From: Gloeopeniophorella convolvens
Taxonomy: Eukaryota; Basidiomycota; Agaricomycetes; Russulales
Direction: 5' to 3'
Length of the DNA stretch: 64,000 bases
Assembly (NCBI GenBank): GCA_022496205.1
Contig: WTXD01000004.1
Location: 310,001-374,000 of the forward strand
Numbering within the stretch: position 1 is the first letter of the stretch; every line of letters begins with the position of its first letter. The notes under the pieces are model-generated. The model ran no database searches. It was not told where the DNA came from and saw only the letters and a program-made list of their open reading frames with translations. Below are positions 33,241 to 43,955 of this stretch, piece after piece. Made by a program: the position numbers and the translations under genes.

Positions 33241-36082
33241 TTACCGGGCGTAGGACGTCTGCGCAGACATCAGCGGCTCGCGCGGCGCCCACCCCGCCCC
33301 GTCCGACGGACACGTGCTCGACTGGTCGGGCGAGCTCAGCGGCGGGGAGAGCGTGTCGTCAAACGACGGGCTCAGCGGGAGCGGCGCGACGAGGACGTGG
33401 CCCGTCTCGTCCTCGCTGCCCGGCACGGGCTTGGAGAACACCCCCGCGTGCGAGAACGGGTACAGCGGGATGCCCACCTCCAGCGGCTGTTGCTGAGTCG
33501 TCATCCGCACGATCTCCGTCATAAGCCCCTGGAGCAGCTTCTCCTGCCGCGCTAGAGGGATGCGCTCAGCATGCATATACGTGAACGGCAGGCGAAACCA
33601 ATGGCGTACTTCCGATGGGCGAACGTTGCCCGTAGTCCGTCATGGCGAACCTTGGAGCGGCCGCGGGTCAGCAGGGGGGGCAGCCGCAACGTAAGGGCAG
33701 CACGGCGTACCGAAGAACGTTGATCACGCCCCACACCCCGTACTCGCGGTCCGTGTCACCAATCTCAATAAAATATTTGCACAACTGGATTTGAACCACC
33801 GCGGCCAGGTACCAACAGATCTGGCCAATCGATTTCAGCGCCCCGTCTGGCGTGCGTGCAGGACAAGGTTCCGTACCGTGACAAATGGGTGCAGCCGGGT
33901 GATGTCAAATGACGAGGAGATCAATGTGTAGTGCTGCGCAAGAATGGCGCGAGATGCATCGATGCAACGCGACGTCGACAGATTTTGCGGGTCCGAAAAG
34001 TCTATGTATGGGTTGTGCAACGTGATCGTCGCGCTGTAAAGCCGGTGAGGACATTGGACAGCCAACCTTAAAACCCACGTACGCATGTGGAACTAAATGA
34101 ACCATGTAAAGGTCAGTGTCGAGCCCCCCGCCACCATACATGCTTTCCACGTCGCTGAAACCGTTCCTGAACCGAGGCGGGAGACTGCTAATGAAGTCCC
34201 TGCAGACCAGCCGATCGAGCTCTCCAAACCCAGGGATCAGCAGCGGACTCTGGGCCTTGGACGGCGGCGTCGTCGCCCGGAGGTTGCTCCGCACGCCAAA
34301 GTCCGTCACTTTCCCGAACAGCATCAATGCCTTGATGAGCAGCAAGAACGAGTCGGTGTACTGTTCCTGGTGGTTCGTGAACACGTCCGGTGTGAACAAG
34401 CTCTGCGGGTTGTCTGGAACGGCCCGCTGTCAAAAACGGTCAGGCGCACGCTCGGTTCGACCGTGACTGCGCTGACGCACGTTGGCCTCAAAGTCTGTGC
34501 TACGCAACGGAAGCTCCGTGCCGATGTCGCGTTCGTCGATTGCGTGCACCCATCCGCCGACGGACACGATGCGGTCGAACAGAACAGCCATCCACCAGGT
34601 ACGGCGCCTGAGTTCCAATTCCAGATTGTCCTTGGGGGTGCCAAATATGCGCCCGGAGAGCTGCTGTTTTGCTTCGCGAACGTTCCTGGGTAATTTAGAC
34701 GGAGGGGTATCGCCGTCCGGGTTTGGAATCCTGCGAACACCCAAATCTCGACCCAGCGACCCTCGGAATAGAAATACCACGAAAGTAGGACGCAGGCCTG
34801 CATAACGGCAAAGATGTCCTCGCCACTGGCCATCGTTCTATCTATATACGACCGTGTCTTGCTAGCGTGGTATTCGGCAAAGCGATCTCTTCGCGTGCCG
34901 TCCGGCAGGGTGAGGATATTCTTAGACACCCATCGCGACGCTGAGGCACACTAGTCGGATGTAAGTAAACGTGCACGGCATAAGGGCGATGTGACTGACT
35001 ATTGCGTGCAAAATGGCAGAGTGTGGGAAGCCGGGGTTCTTTGGAGGTAACTTCATCGAAGCCAAAAACGCAGGTCTATGCAGGATGCGGGAACCGCAGG
35101 GATCGCATTTGAAAAAGACATCTATGCTGTGAAGAAAGGGGCATCAGTGGGACTACATGCCGAGCTGATTAACGCGGACGAACTAGTGGTCGAGGTCAGC
35201 AGGTTCAGGCAGGTCAGGATTCCAACCCGAGTAGATAAGACCGGACAACGGGTTAGTAGGCAGTCCAGGTTGGGAAGGGTGCATCTCAGGGCTCTCGCTG
35301 TGCATCAGCCGTTCCGAGGACATAGCGCTTGAATTGAGTACAGCCTGTGACAAAGGTCCATTGGGATGTGATACGGCGGTGCAGGGCTCGAGCTCGGGGG
35401 AAAAGCCGGCGGTGCTGGTGGAGGCAGAATGGGTGCGGCGGTGATTGGATGGGGGATGGAGATGATTGGGCGACTGCGAAGGCGAAGGCGATGCGCTATC
35501 CCGTTGAGACTTGAGCTTCCTCTTGAGGAGAGCTGACGGAGGTGTGAGCGGGGACCAGCGCCGTGATCGCGCGACCGACGTACCAACTTGCTCCTCGAGT
35601 TCCTTGATCTTGTCCAAAGGATCAATCTCGGGTGCCAGAGGGAGGCCATCGACGGGGTCATACGAGCACTGGGGCTCAGTGGGATGACTAGGAGCGAGTC
35701 ACAGTTCAGACACGTGTGGTGCAGGGAAGGGATAACACAGACGCGTATCCGGGTGGCGGGGGCACGCTGATCTGAGCATGCCATTGCCTGGTGGGGTTCA
35801 GATGGGCGATGGGTCACAGGGCGCCTGGGTACGTACTTGACACAGGTGGCACAGTGAGGGCGGGCAGCATCGCATCTCTACAGGCGGGACAGTCTGAGAA
35901 GAGCGCATATAGCAGAAGAAAGAAGCATATACCAGCTTTCTTTTGCGGCAGGACAGACACGCCTAGAGTGGGCGAGATGAACGGGGGTCCGCGCGTGGGA
36001 AAGTGAGGAATGCGGGACGGACCTGATTTCTGCGGAGGGAGTGGCGGGATGCAGCGGACGAGGAGGAAGCGTTCTTGGGCAT
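33241..36082 (-). CDS. Zn2Cys6 fungal-specific transcription factor 1
   Basis: Multi-exon gene starting at ATG 36082 (MPKNASSSSAASRHSLRRNQ). The zinc cluster is built from three spliced pieces, ACLSCRKRKL, RCDAARPHCATCV and NHPTEPQC, giving CX2CX6CX6CX2CX7C. A coiled coil follows (KIKELEEQVALLKRKLKSQR after splicing at gtacgt near 35580). The Fungal_trans middle-homology region shows VFFKCDPCGSRILHRPAFLA, ELRRRTWWMAVLFDRIVSVG and SCR-type blocks such as FVTVCWYLAAVVQIQLCKYF. Such proteins bind CGG repeats as dimers in the nucleus; the target pathway is unknown. Its layout, including an intron inside the cluster after KL, parallels the second factor at 43956. Divergent from the Par32-like gene. 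Confidence 0.88.
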
Positions 36083-36492
36083 TGCAACGGTGGGGGGGAG
36101 GAAGGGTTGGGAGCGGGGGGGTATTTGAGGCGAGGGGACGTTGTCAGGTCTACAGCGTCCAGTGGATAGCCAAGCAGTGACCGGCCAGTGACCGGTGACC
36201 GCGCAGTTCCTCCCGTGCCGCGCGCCAATTTCCCAATCCACCCGCCTCGCTCTCGGTCCGGCCGTGACCCCGGGACCCCGGACAGCCCCAAGCAGCCCTC
36301 CGCGTCAAATGATCATCAACTGGACACGTTGATGAGGCCATCCCTTGCCCGCCTTGCGAGCTCCTATTAATCCAAATATCTTGTTTTCTCTACCTATATA
36401 TTCTTACAAGCCCCCAATGCACGCACCAGTCTGCCGCGTTCCTCCCGGCCGCCTCTCTCTGCCCATCCATCCTCCGGTCCGCCCCCAGTAAA
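36083..36492. other. Divergent promoter region
   Basis: Between Zn2Cys6 factor 1 and the Par32-like gene. Nothing beyond AT-rich patches near 36360-36410 was noted. Confidence 0.45.
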
Positions 36493-37468
36493 ATGTCCAA
36501 CCGCCAGCCATCGCCCACGAACGCCAAATCGTCCATATCGAGCCAGATCACCGCCTTCGGGGCCAAGCTCACAAAGGTCCTCACCGGGGAGTCCCCTTCC
36601 TCGACCCTCCCTCCCGTCGGCAGCAGTGCCAAAGACCCAGGTAGGCAGCTCTCGTGGATGGAAATGGAAATGGGCCTGCCAGCCTTCTCGATCTCGGCGT
36701 GGCTCGTTATCTGCGCTTCTCGCCAGTCCCTTATCTACCCCGCTCTCGCCTTATCTCCCTGCCCCTCTCTCAATCAAAAATCACTCACCACAATCGCTCT
36801 TTCCATTCAGATGACCGTCGGTCCGTATCCAGAGGCCGGTCCTTTGTACGTACTTGCCTTTTATCGTTAATTCCCCTCCATGCAGAGTCATCCTGATTCA
36901 CCTCTCGTTGCATAGCAATCGTCAGGTCGCGGCGGCGCTGGAAACATCCACACTTCCTCTCCCTCCCGCGACCCCGCCCGTCCTTCTGACGGTCCTGACG
37001 ACTTCTCCGTCACGAGGGGCAGGGAGCCCCGCAATCTATACAACCCAGACAAGGTCAGGATCATCATCTCTGCATCGCCTCATTCCGTCGCTCAGGTCTT
37101 TTTCTGTTTAGACTGTCTCTACTGGACGAGGAGGCGCTGGAAACATACGTTCTCCGTCCCGAGATGTAGGCAGCAACGCTATCGCAGAAGAGAAGCAGGC
37201 CGAATACGAGAAGTCCCTCGTTCGCAACAGCGAAGCCGCCCGCGCCGCTGCACCTGTGGGTCCTCTCGTTCTGATGCTACTGCCGGCACGCCTCCTCACG
37301 GACCTGTCATGATAGCGCTCGTCGGGCCGAGGGGGAGCGGGCAACATTGCTCGGCCAGAGTCCTCTCAGTCTCCCAGCCGGTCCCGAGAACGCGGTGCTT
37401 TGGCGTACGGTGCCAACGAAAGCTCGACCTCCGTGGGTAGCAGTGTACCCGAGAAACTCGAAGAGTGA
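36493..37468 (+). CDS. Par32-like GRGGAGN-repeat protein (DUF3602)
   Basis: Five exons join in phase to 205 residues: 36493-36640, 36811-36845, 36916-37053, 37112-37255 and 37316-37468. After a Ser-rich head (MSNRQPSPTNAKSSISSQIT) the protein carries three copies of the diagnostic repeat: SSGRGGAGNIHTSS, STGRGGAGNIRSPSRD and SSGRGGAGNIARPESS, one each in exons 3, 4 and 5. The final segment is Ser/Arg-rich. Yeast Par32 is a TORC1-controlled phosphoprotein that inhibits ammonium transporters; the same role here is inference. The exon/repeat match suggests growth by exon duplication. No single open frame shows it. Confidence 0.85.
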
Positions 37469-37820
37469 AGCGACGCTCCTCCTCGCTCCGCTTTCTTGCG
37501 ATTTTGAACGACCTCCCTCCCGTTGAACAATAATGAGGTTTCAGATGTAATTGCCTCGTATCTTTGTTGTACTTTCATCTACTTCGCGATCTCGTATGTA
37601 TTTTCCACCGACTTAATCGCACCGGGTGCAACTTTGTTGTTGTCTTGCCAAGATTCAACGTGGTCGTGTGGCACATTGCTACCAAATAAAAGCTAGCAGA
37701 TTTGAACAGCTCGGTCATTTTCTTCTTGATTATGTTATTCAGAGTCTCCGCAGCAGAAACTACATGCACGACAACACTCACTCACGTGACAAGTCTGTGT
37801 TCCAACCTCCGGGTACCCGA

Positions 37821-38776
37821 TCAGGTGCTATTCGGATGGGGAATCAAGGCCAGGCCGACGAACACGGGGGAGCACACGCACAGGATGGTAGCAACGACTC
37901 TGCGCGCGTGAGGCAGGTGCCTGAACTCGGTCAAATAGATCCCTACAGACCGCAGTTTTAGTTGCGTCGGCACGGACATACGCTCAGGCCCTACCTTGCC
38001 ACGTTCCCAGATTCAGCCGGCCGGCCGTGATAGGCACCGAAATCGACGTCCCGACGAGGGATGTCTTTGTGTGCGAAACACTAACAACGACGACCGTGCT
38101 TAGCGATCAGAACAGACGATCATCCAAAAGAGGCGTCCGTACGAGTCGCTGTAGCAGATCGCCGGTCACCGACAACGCGTGCTCAGCCTCAAACGCCCGC
38201 ACATCAGAAAGCATGCAGGCGGCTCACTCGGGGCCCTCGTCCGTGTGCCGCCAATTCAGCGATTCGGGCACAATGTTGTCCAGTGCCATGTCCATATCTT
38301 CGAATAGAAGGAGCAGCGTTGTAGCCACGCAGGCCCGTCATGACATCAGAAGCAGCCCTCCGCACCTCGGCGCACATCTGCAGCACAGCCGTGCGCCATC
38401 GTCAGCGACTCTACGCACTAGAAGCATGCCAGGGGGGGACGGAGGATCCGGGGGTGCGTGCCCGAGTTGGGCATCTACACACCTCTATCGTAGTTCTCGT
38501 TGATCGTCAAGGCGGCAGACGTGTGCTGTCTATGAGTACCCGCTCAGCGCGACTCGGGAACGATCGCTCGGTCTGACAAGAGGGGACCAACATGAACAAG
38601 AATAGCATTCCGATCTGCGACGCCTGCGTCAGCCACGCTCCCGAACGCTGGCACTAGGGGCAGAGTCAGACCTGGACGCCACTGAGGCCTGCCTCGATCT
38701 GCGAGAGTATCTCCTCCGTGACAAGGTGGCACCCCTTGCTGCGCTTTGCGAGTGTGAATGTCTTTTGCCAGGCCAT
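37821..38776 (-). CDS. UPF0047 (YjbQ) family protein
   Basis: Seven short exons join in phase to 157 residues: 38776-38672, 38623-38592, 38529-38483, 38377-38366, 38297-38228, 38080-37995 and 37942-37821. Start MAWQKTFTLAKRSKGCHLVT. Conserved blocks: HLVTEEILSQIEAGLSG, FLFIQHTSAALTINENYDR, DMDMALDNIVPESLNWRHTD, and SVPITAGRLNLGTWQGIYLT ending in RRVVATIL. The His and Asp/Glu residues of the trimeric YjbQ metal-like site are present. Exon 4 is only 12 nt and adds DVRR, which the family has. The E. coli homologue has weak thiamine-phosphate synthase activity; the true role is unknown. The C-terminal 18 residues are not conserved. Convergent with the Par32-like gene. Confidence 0.88.
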
Positions 38777-38972
38777 TGTGCACAATAATGGAGTAGTCGG
38801 AGAGAAGAGCAAGCGCGGCGTGAGACACACTCAATTTCCGAGAAAGCCGATCTAATCAATATTAATATCGGCCCTACAAAACGAGCAGGCGCCAGTGGAA
38901 TACGGTTCAAGAACGCGTACAGCCGCGTATAAGTGGACCTATAGATCTGTAATGTACACTACGGACCCCAAC

Positions 38973-40077
38973 CTAATAATCGTCACCACCACCGCTGCCA
39001 TTGAACCGCCTCCGCTCAACGCCTCCCCGATTGCCTGGAACGTTCCGGTTTCGGCAATGATTAGCATAGTGCCCTTTCTCTCCGCACTAAAGGGGACGCG
39101 TAGTCTCAGTATTGTTCTCAGAGCGATGAATCGGCGTAACACACCTTGAAACAAAGCACTTCGTCGAGGTTGCGCCGCGGACCTGGTTGTCCAGGACCGT
39201 GTGATAGGCCTCCGCCGCCCCCACTCCGGTCGAAGTCTGCGTATCGCCCATAGCCTGGCGGAGGAGGTCCGAGCTCGCGCTGTGATGGCGGGTCGGGCGG
39301 GTCGTATGCCTTTGGAGGAGGAAGCGAAGGTTTCGGGCTACGGGGTGGTTGTCAGTGGGGTGAAGACGCTGCACTACGAGCACGCATGAGTGGTGCACTC
39401 ACTGTCCTTTCGGGCAGTCCGGGCCTAGTGGACAAAGTCCCGTGAGGTATAATTGACATGCAACCCGGCGAACGTGCTTGCGCGGGCATGTCGGGCCTAC
39501 AGAGCTATCAGCACAAACCATCCATAGGCACTCAAGAGCCACGTACCGAGTTTACAGAACCCGCGCTTATAGTCGGGGCACTCCACCTTCCGTTCCTTCG
39601 GGTGCGCATACAAGCACTCGTCGCCCGCAGAGCAGTAACCGTACTTGGCAAACCACCAGCACTCTGGCATACGCCGGAGGTTGTACTCGTGCAGGAACTC
39701 GCACGCATCCCCCTTCTTACAAAGACCTCTCAGCCAGTGCTTACAGACGGTAGCAAGACGCTCTCTGTCACGGGGATGCGTAGGTAGTTGCTTTGGTGGT
39801 TGGAAATTTAACGCGGAAGGGACGGTGTGTCGCAGGTGACAATGGAGAGGGCCAAGTGGACAGCCAGCAGGCGTCAGGTTCAACCTGCATATCTGGTCGT
39901 CTGCACGGCCCAGGCGTTAGAGGGGTTTCTGGAGAAGGACAGCGGGCTTATCACACCTTTGTCGAGTCGGATTCCCAGATCGTTCTTAATGTAAAGCTCC
40001 TCAGGGAAGTTATTTTGGTGAAACTGGGGGCTGACAATGTCCCTTAGAGCAGACGGTCCCACTAGTGGACCGGACAT
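38973..40077 (-). CDS. YTH1/CPSF30 mRNA 3'-end processing zinc-finger protein
   Basis: Five exons join in phase to 291 residues: 40077-39957, 39900-39547, 39496-39403, 39337-39145 and 39086-38973. After MSGPLVGPSALRDIVSPQFH come the CCCH fingers in order: CRLNLTPAGCPLGPLHCHLRH, VCKHWLRGLCKKGDACEFLH, ECWWFAKYGYCSAGDECLYA H, CPDYKRGFCKLGPTCPRKH and CQLYLTGLCPLGPDCPKGH. A Pro/Gly linker leads to a C-terminal CCHC zinc knuckle (CFKCGEKGHYANHC) assembled across the last intron. CPSF30/Yth1 recognises the AAUAAA signal in the cleavage and polyadenylation factor. A decayed partial copy lies about 1.6 kb away. Confidence 0.95.
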
Positions 40078-41049
40078 GTTCAATTCGAAGGTGATACCGC
40101 AACCTACGGCAACGCAGCGACTGTGTTTGTGGCAAGACTAGACGCGGCCCGGTGCGCTCGTTATATGTCGTTTGTGTGCTTAGTCAGGCAGAGTCTGCGG
40201 CCACTTTCCCGAACTTTCACTGGCTTGAGTCATTCCTACTAGTTCCCACTCTGGATCTCTCGGGACGCGCTCGTGTCCCGTCTGCTTACTCACTCTACTG
40301 ATTGTACTCAAAATAAATCGTCTCCAAAATCGCTGGAGAGATGCGTCCCTGTACCGAACCCAGGGACTGAGACTCAGGTGATTCGGGGTCGCTTGATTCG
40401 TTAGCTTCCCAACACAGCTGAGCTCGAACACCAGATAGCCTACGGAGAGCTGTGGGCTGCTTGCAGTACATTTTCGACACCCAACTCCGACCTCCCAGCA
40501 CTGTGATCGTGATAGGAATACATCCAGGACTCACTCTTGACGACCACTCTGTCAGAAGGCCCTTCCGGTTCGTTGTTCATTTACTAGTTGGCTTGTCAAG
40601 CATGTCAAGCATCGAAGCTTCAAAGCTTCAGCCTCCAAGGATTGTGTCAGATTAGCACACGGTTATGCTGCTTTCTGTGGTCTCAGCGGTGCTTCATTGC
40701 CAGCGGACAACGTCGAGTCTTACACGGCTCCCTCACTGACAGCGGCAATGGTATCGCTTACTATACCGTCGGGACTCTGGTGCCTCTGTCTCTGTTTCGC
40801 TACCGTAGTGGGTTCTGAGGGTTCGCGATCCATGAGAATTTTCGCACCTACGGGTCGATGGAAATGCTGGATTTCAGCTGGAGCATTGAGTACGGTTCGT
40901 GGCTTTCCAATGGGCTTCATGTACCTTTGCGTGTCTGATAAAGTTTGGGAAGGGGGGGGGAGGCTAAGATCGCAAGGAGTGATGTGACAGCGAAAAGTCA
41001 TCTCAGCCCAACGCCGGCGACACAACACAGTGGCAGGCAGGCGGCTAGG

Positions 41050-42190
41050 ACCATGAAAAACTCTCAATTCAATTCGTTGGTCCGGTGACCTCGTACGAAA
41101 CTACTCGATCAGCGCTGTGGAACACCGTGGGGACAGCCTGGTGCAACAGCGCCTCGAGGAACGTGTTTGCGCGGCTATGTCGGGCCTATAGAAGCGCCAG
41201 CAGGGGCCCAACAAGAGATAATCGCGAGCCAGCAGGGGCTAGGTTCAGCCCGCATACATGGCCATTGACAAAATTCGACCGCGCACAGTGTTTACGAAGG
41301 CATGGCAGGCAGCGGATGCAGCAGCGTTGCGATTGCCGTGTTTGTGGTGGTCAAGACGACGCGGCCTGCGGCCAATTCATTGCATCATTTTCTCGAACTG
41401 TCATGCCCACTTTCAAAACCCCGACAATTGATGCACTCCTTGTTCATTCGCCTCACCAGTTGCTTATTTCTGACCAAACAGATTATCTAGAGGTTTTACG
41501 GAAAGAAGCGTCACCGTTTGGAATCTTAGGGGACTCAGAGGTGATTCGGAGTCGCTCATGTTAGCTCTTCGATGAAACAAAGCACCTAGCTGCAACGGAC
41601 CCTGATCGTGTCCGGATGGCCTACGGGGGCGGGGGGGGGGGGGGTTAGGAGTTGCCTGCAGTTGCCAGCCACCATTCTCCAACGTGTCTCGCTCGTGTTC
41701 ACCCTGCCAGCGCTGCGACCGCTGGCACAGGAATGCACTTGGTGCACTCCGGCGATTACTACCACCGGTACTGGCTCTTTTTTTCTCGTCGAATCCCCGA
41801 ATACCCTCTTGCCCTAGTCTGCAGGCGCTCTAACATGTCAGTCGAATTCCGATACAATCTCTGGTGCATTTTACCCTGGCGGGCAAAGCTGAATCATGGG
41901 CGGCCCCCAAGTCGGCAGGATTGGTTACATTGGTTACATTGCTGGAGCTCTGGTACGTCGAAATGTATCTTGACGTGCGTGTCTATTCTCTGCCTGGCTA
42001 CGGCAGTACTAGTTGAAGGCTTGTGATTCGTGAAGATGCCGCTCACATCCATGGGCTTCTATGGGTCAGCGGAATGCTTAATTCCAGCTGGAACATTCTC
42101 CTGAACAGCTTCAATTCAGTCCGTTAGTCCCGGTGACCTGATAACCATGGAGAGATCAGCGGTGCGCACACCGTGGGTAAGGCTTGGCCT
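41050..42190. repeat. Diverged tandem repeat unit of about 1.05 kb
   Basis: 41060-41145 resembles 42108-42188 (shared core around a CCGGTGACCT word, then GATCAGCG and ACACCGTGGG). 42040-42105 resembles 40845-40905 (GGGTC, GGAATGCT and CAGCTGGAACATT-like words). Together they mark successive, strongly diverged copies of one unit. Boundaries are approximate. Confidence 0.6.
41150..41575 (-). pseudogene. Decayed, deleted copy of the YTH1 locus
   Basis: 41155-41203 matches the YTH1 exon 2/3 boundary region (39467-39514) at roughly 80 percent, and 41225-41261 matches the start of exon 2 (39861-39896) at 28 of 36 positions. The 39515-39860 segment, which encodes most zinc fingers, is missing. Similarity continues colinearly into the YTH1 upstream region (41290-41390 against 40090-40200; 41530-41565 against 40368-40410). 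It cannot encode a functional protein. Confidence 0.72.
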
Positions 42191-42324
42191 AAAGGTGGCG
42201 CGTGGCGAGCGGCCGACATTACAACATGTGAACGGGCGACCGTACAGTGGGAACAGGAGCAGATGAGATACACATGGCGATAACCACATAGATAGAATAG
42301 AGTTGCAACGCGCAATGGCAATGG

Positions 42325-43579
42325 TCACCAAGTGCCCAACAAGTCTGCCCGCCCTCCGCTCTCAGTCACCCTCGCGATCGCGTCTAGAACCCGCTCCCTC
42401 CATGGTGGCTTCGCTCCGTTGAGCTTGCCAGCGTGCGATATGCCGTGATGAGTCTCCAATCGCTCGGGATCGGTCACCTCAACAAAGTACACGCTGTGGA
42501 ACAGATCGGGCTGCGCTGATGGTCGTCGGTCCACCCGCGCGGCAGGCAGGTGGAGCGTAGCCAGCAGATCGGTCACGGTCGTTGATGCACTTCGTGAAGT
42601 TGCCGAGGGTGTCCTCGGGACATCCAGGCGAATCAGCGCGTGGCGTTCCCGCTCGTCGTCGCGTGAATTAGGCAAGGGCGAAGAAGGGTGGTTCGCGAGA
42701 ACATAGAACCGCGTATAATTGTCTTTCAGAACGACAGGAATGAAGGGGTTGTCAGGAAAAGGCCCACACAGCACCCCGCAGGCGCACACATGCAAGTACT
42801 CACGACGCTCGTTCTGAATGCCCTCGTGCAGGATTTCGAGGCCCGCGAACAGCTGGACGCAGATCTTCGAGCATATCGCTGCATGGTCGGCAGTGTCCGG
42901 GCGCGTCGACACTACCTCCGCAGCTGCAGCCGTGGAAGGCACGCCGACGAGTTGGGCGTTGGGGAGATGCGTCGCTAGGAACTGTCGACATTGTCCCAGT
43001 GCCTGGATGAGACCACGACGATGACGACGACGGCGCGCACTCCGAATCAGCCTATGCGGCCCCCGGCGCGGACGCAGATGGCGGCGGGCGCACCTGCTCG
43101 TGGCTGAGAACCTTCTTGATGTCCTGAAGCGTCTTTCCCCGGCGGACCAAAAGACAGTGCTGGATTGGCAGGGTGACTGCGCCACGGACCCATTTGGTCT
43201 GGCCGGCGTTCGGGGACCGAAGCAGGTCGTAAGTTTCCGACACGATCCCGAAGATGCTATTCTCCTGCGGCACCAGCGCCAAGGGCATCGAGGGCCCGAC
43301 GCTGTGAAAGACATCTGTGCAATGATCGTCAGTGCCAACGTGACGCGCGGAGACCACATGGGGCGGCCGTACCTGCAATCGTGTCCCGGGTATGGTAATG
43401 CACCATCTCGGCAAATTTATCGTGTGCAGCCTGTGGGAGGTAGAACAATGCGTTCAGCCCCGGTTGCCGGAGCAATGAACTTTGAATCTGGGGCACACCT
43501 GGTGGGAGTATGTTCCAGCCGGGCCAAGGAATGCAAGGTTCGGACGGCTCCCGGGCCTCTCGTCGTCGGTTCTCGCCAT
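42325..43579 (-). CDS. Prephenate dehydratase
   Basis: Starts at ATG 43579 (MARTDDERPGSRPNLAFLGP); exon 1 is 43579-43499 and four further exons follow. The catalytic domain shows LAFLGPAGTYSHQ, SVGPSMPLALVPQENSIFGI, and a Gln/Thr-rich helix QCRQFLATHLPNAQLVGVPS with DHAAICSKICVQLFAGLEIL. A C-terminal ACT regulatory domain follows (ERHALIRLDVPRTPSATSRS, PDLFHSVYFVEVTDPERLE). The enzyme decarboxylates and dehydrates prephenate to phenylpyruvate in phenylalanine synthesis (yeast PHA2). An in-frame open stretch upstream of the ATG lacks family conservation and is taken as 5'UTR. Confidence 0.93.
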
Positions 43580-43955
43580 TGAATGGGTTGTAATGGGCCC
43601 GAGGTACAATCTGGGAGGGTTATGGAACCTACGCAGCAGGCCCCGTCGGGCTGTTAGCAGGATGTTGAGAGCAGCTCCGTGGGCCACGGCTCCTCTCATG
43701 ATATCGTTGGCGACTATCGGACGCTCGCGGCCGACTTATGACAGGACTTTCCGACGCTCCCCGACTTATGGCTTCTCCATCTCATGATGGCGAGAACGAA
43801 GCAAAACCGCTCCAGTAGTGCGCCAGTAGTGGCACTCATACAGTATAGTAATACAGACAACATTATAGAGGTGAGGTGTCTATGAGGCGTAGATGGCACG
43901 CGCGATAGATAAGCCGTTGGCAATCAAACAACCAGTAGAGCCTGTGCCCTCAAGA
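43580..43955. other. Intergenic region
   Basis: Promoter of prephenate dehydratase and 3' flank of Zn2Cys6 factor 2. Nothing else seen. Confidence 0.45.

Larger units (their letters stand above)
40078..42324. other. Gene-poor stretch with decayed tandem duplications
   Basis: No intact gene seen over 2.2 kb. Much of it consists of diverged copies of the YTH1 locus and of each other (see the repeat and pseudogene entries). A G homopolymer of 14 nt lies at 41631-41644 and a shorter G-run near 40960. Confidence 0.6.

Noticed and set aside
38027..38503. 158-residue plus-strand open frame
   Set aside because: Antisense to the UPF0047 exons, which are supported by strong family conservation and intron phase.
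41629..41646. Long G homopolymer as a possible quadruplex element
   Set aside because: A single uninterrupted run within decayed duplicated sequence; more likely slippage than a functional element.
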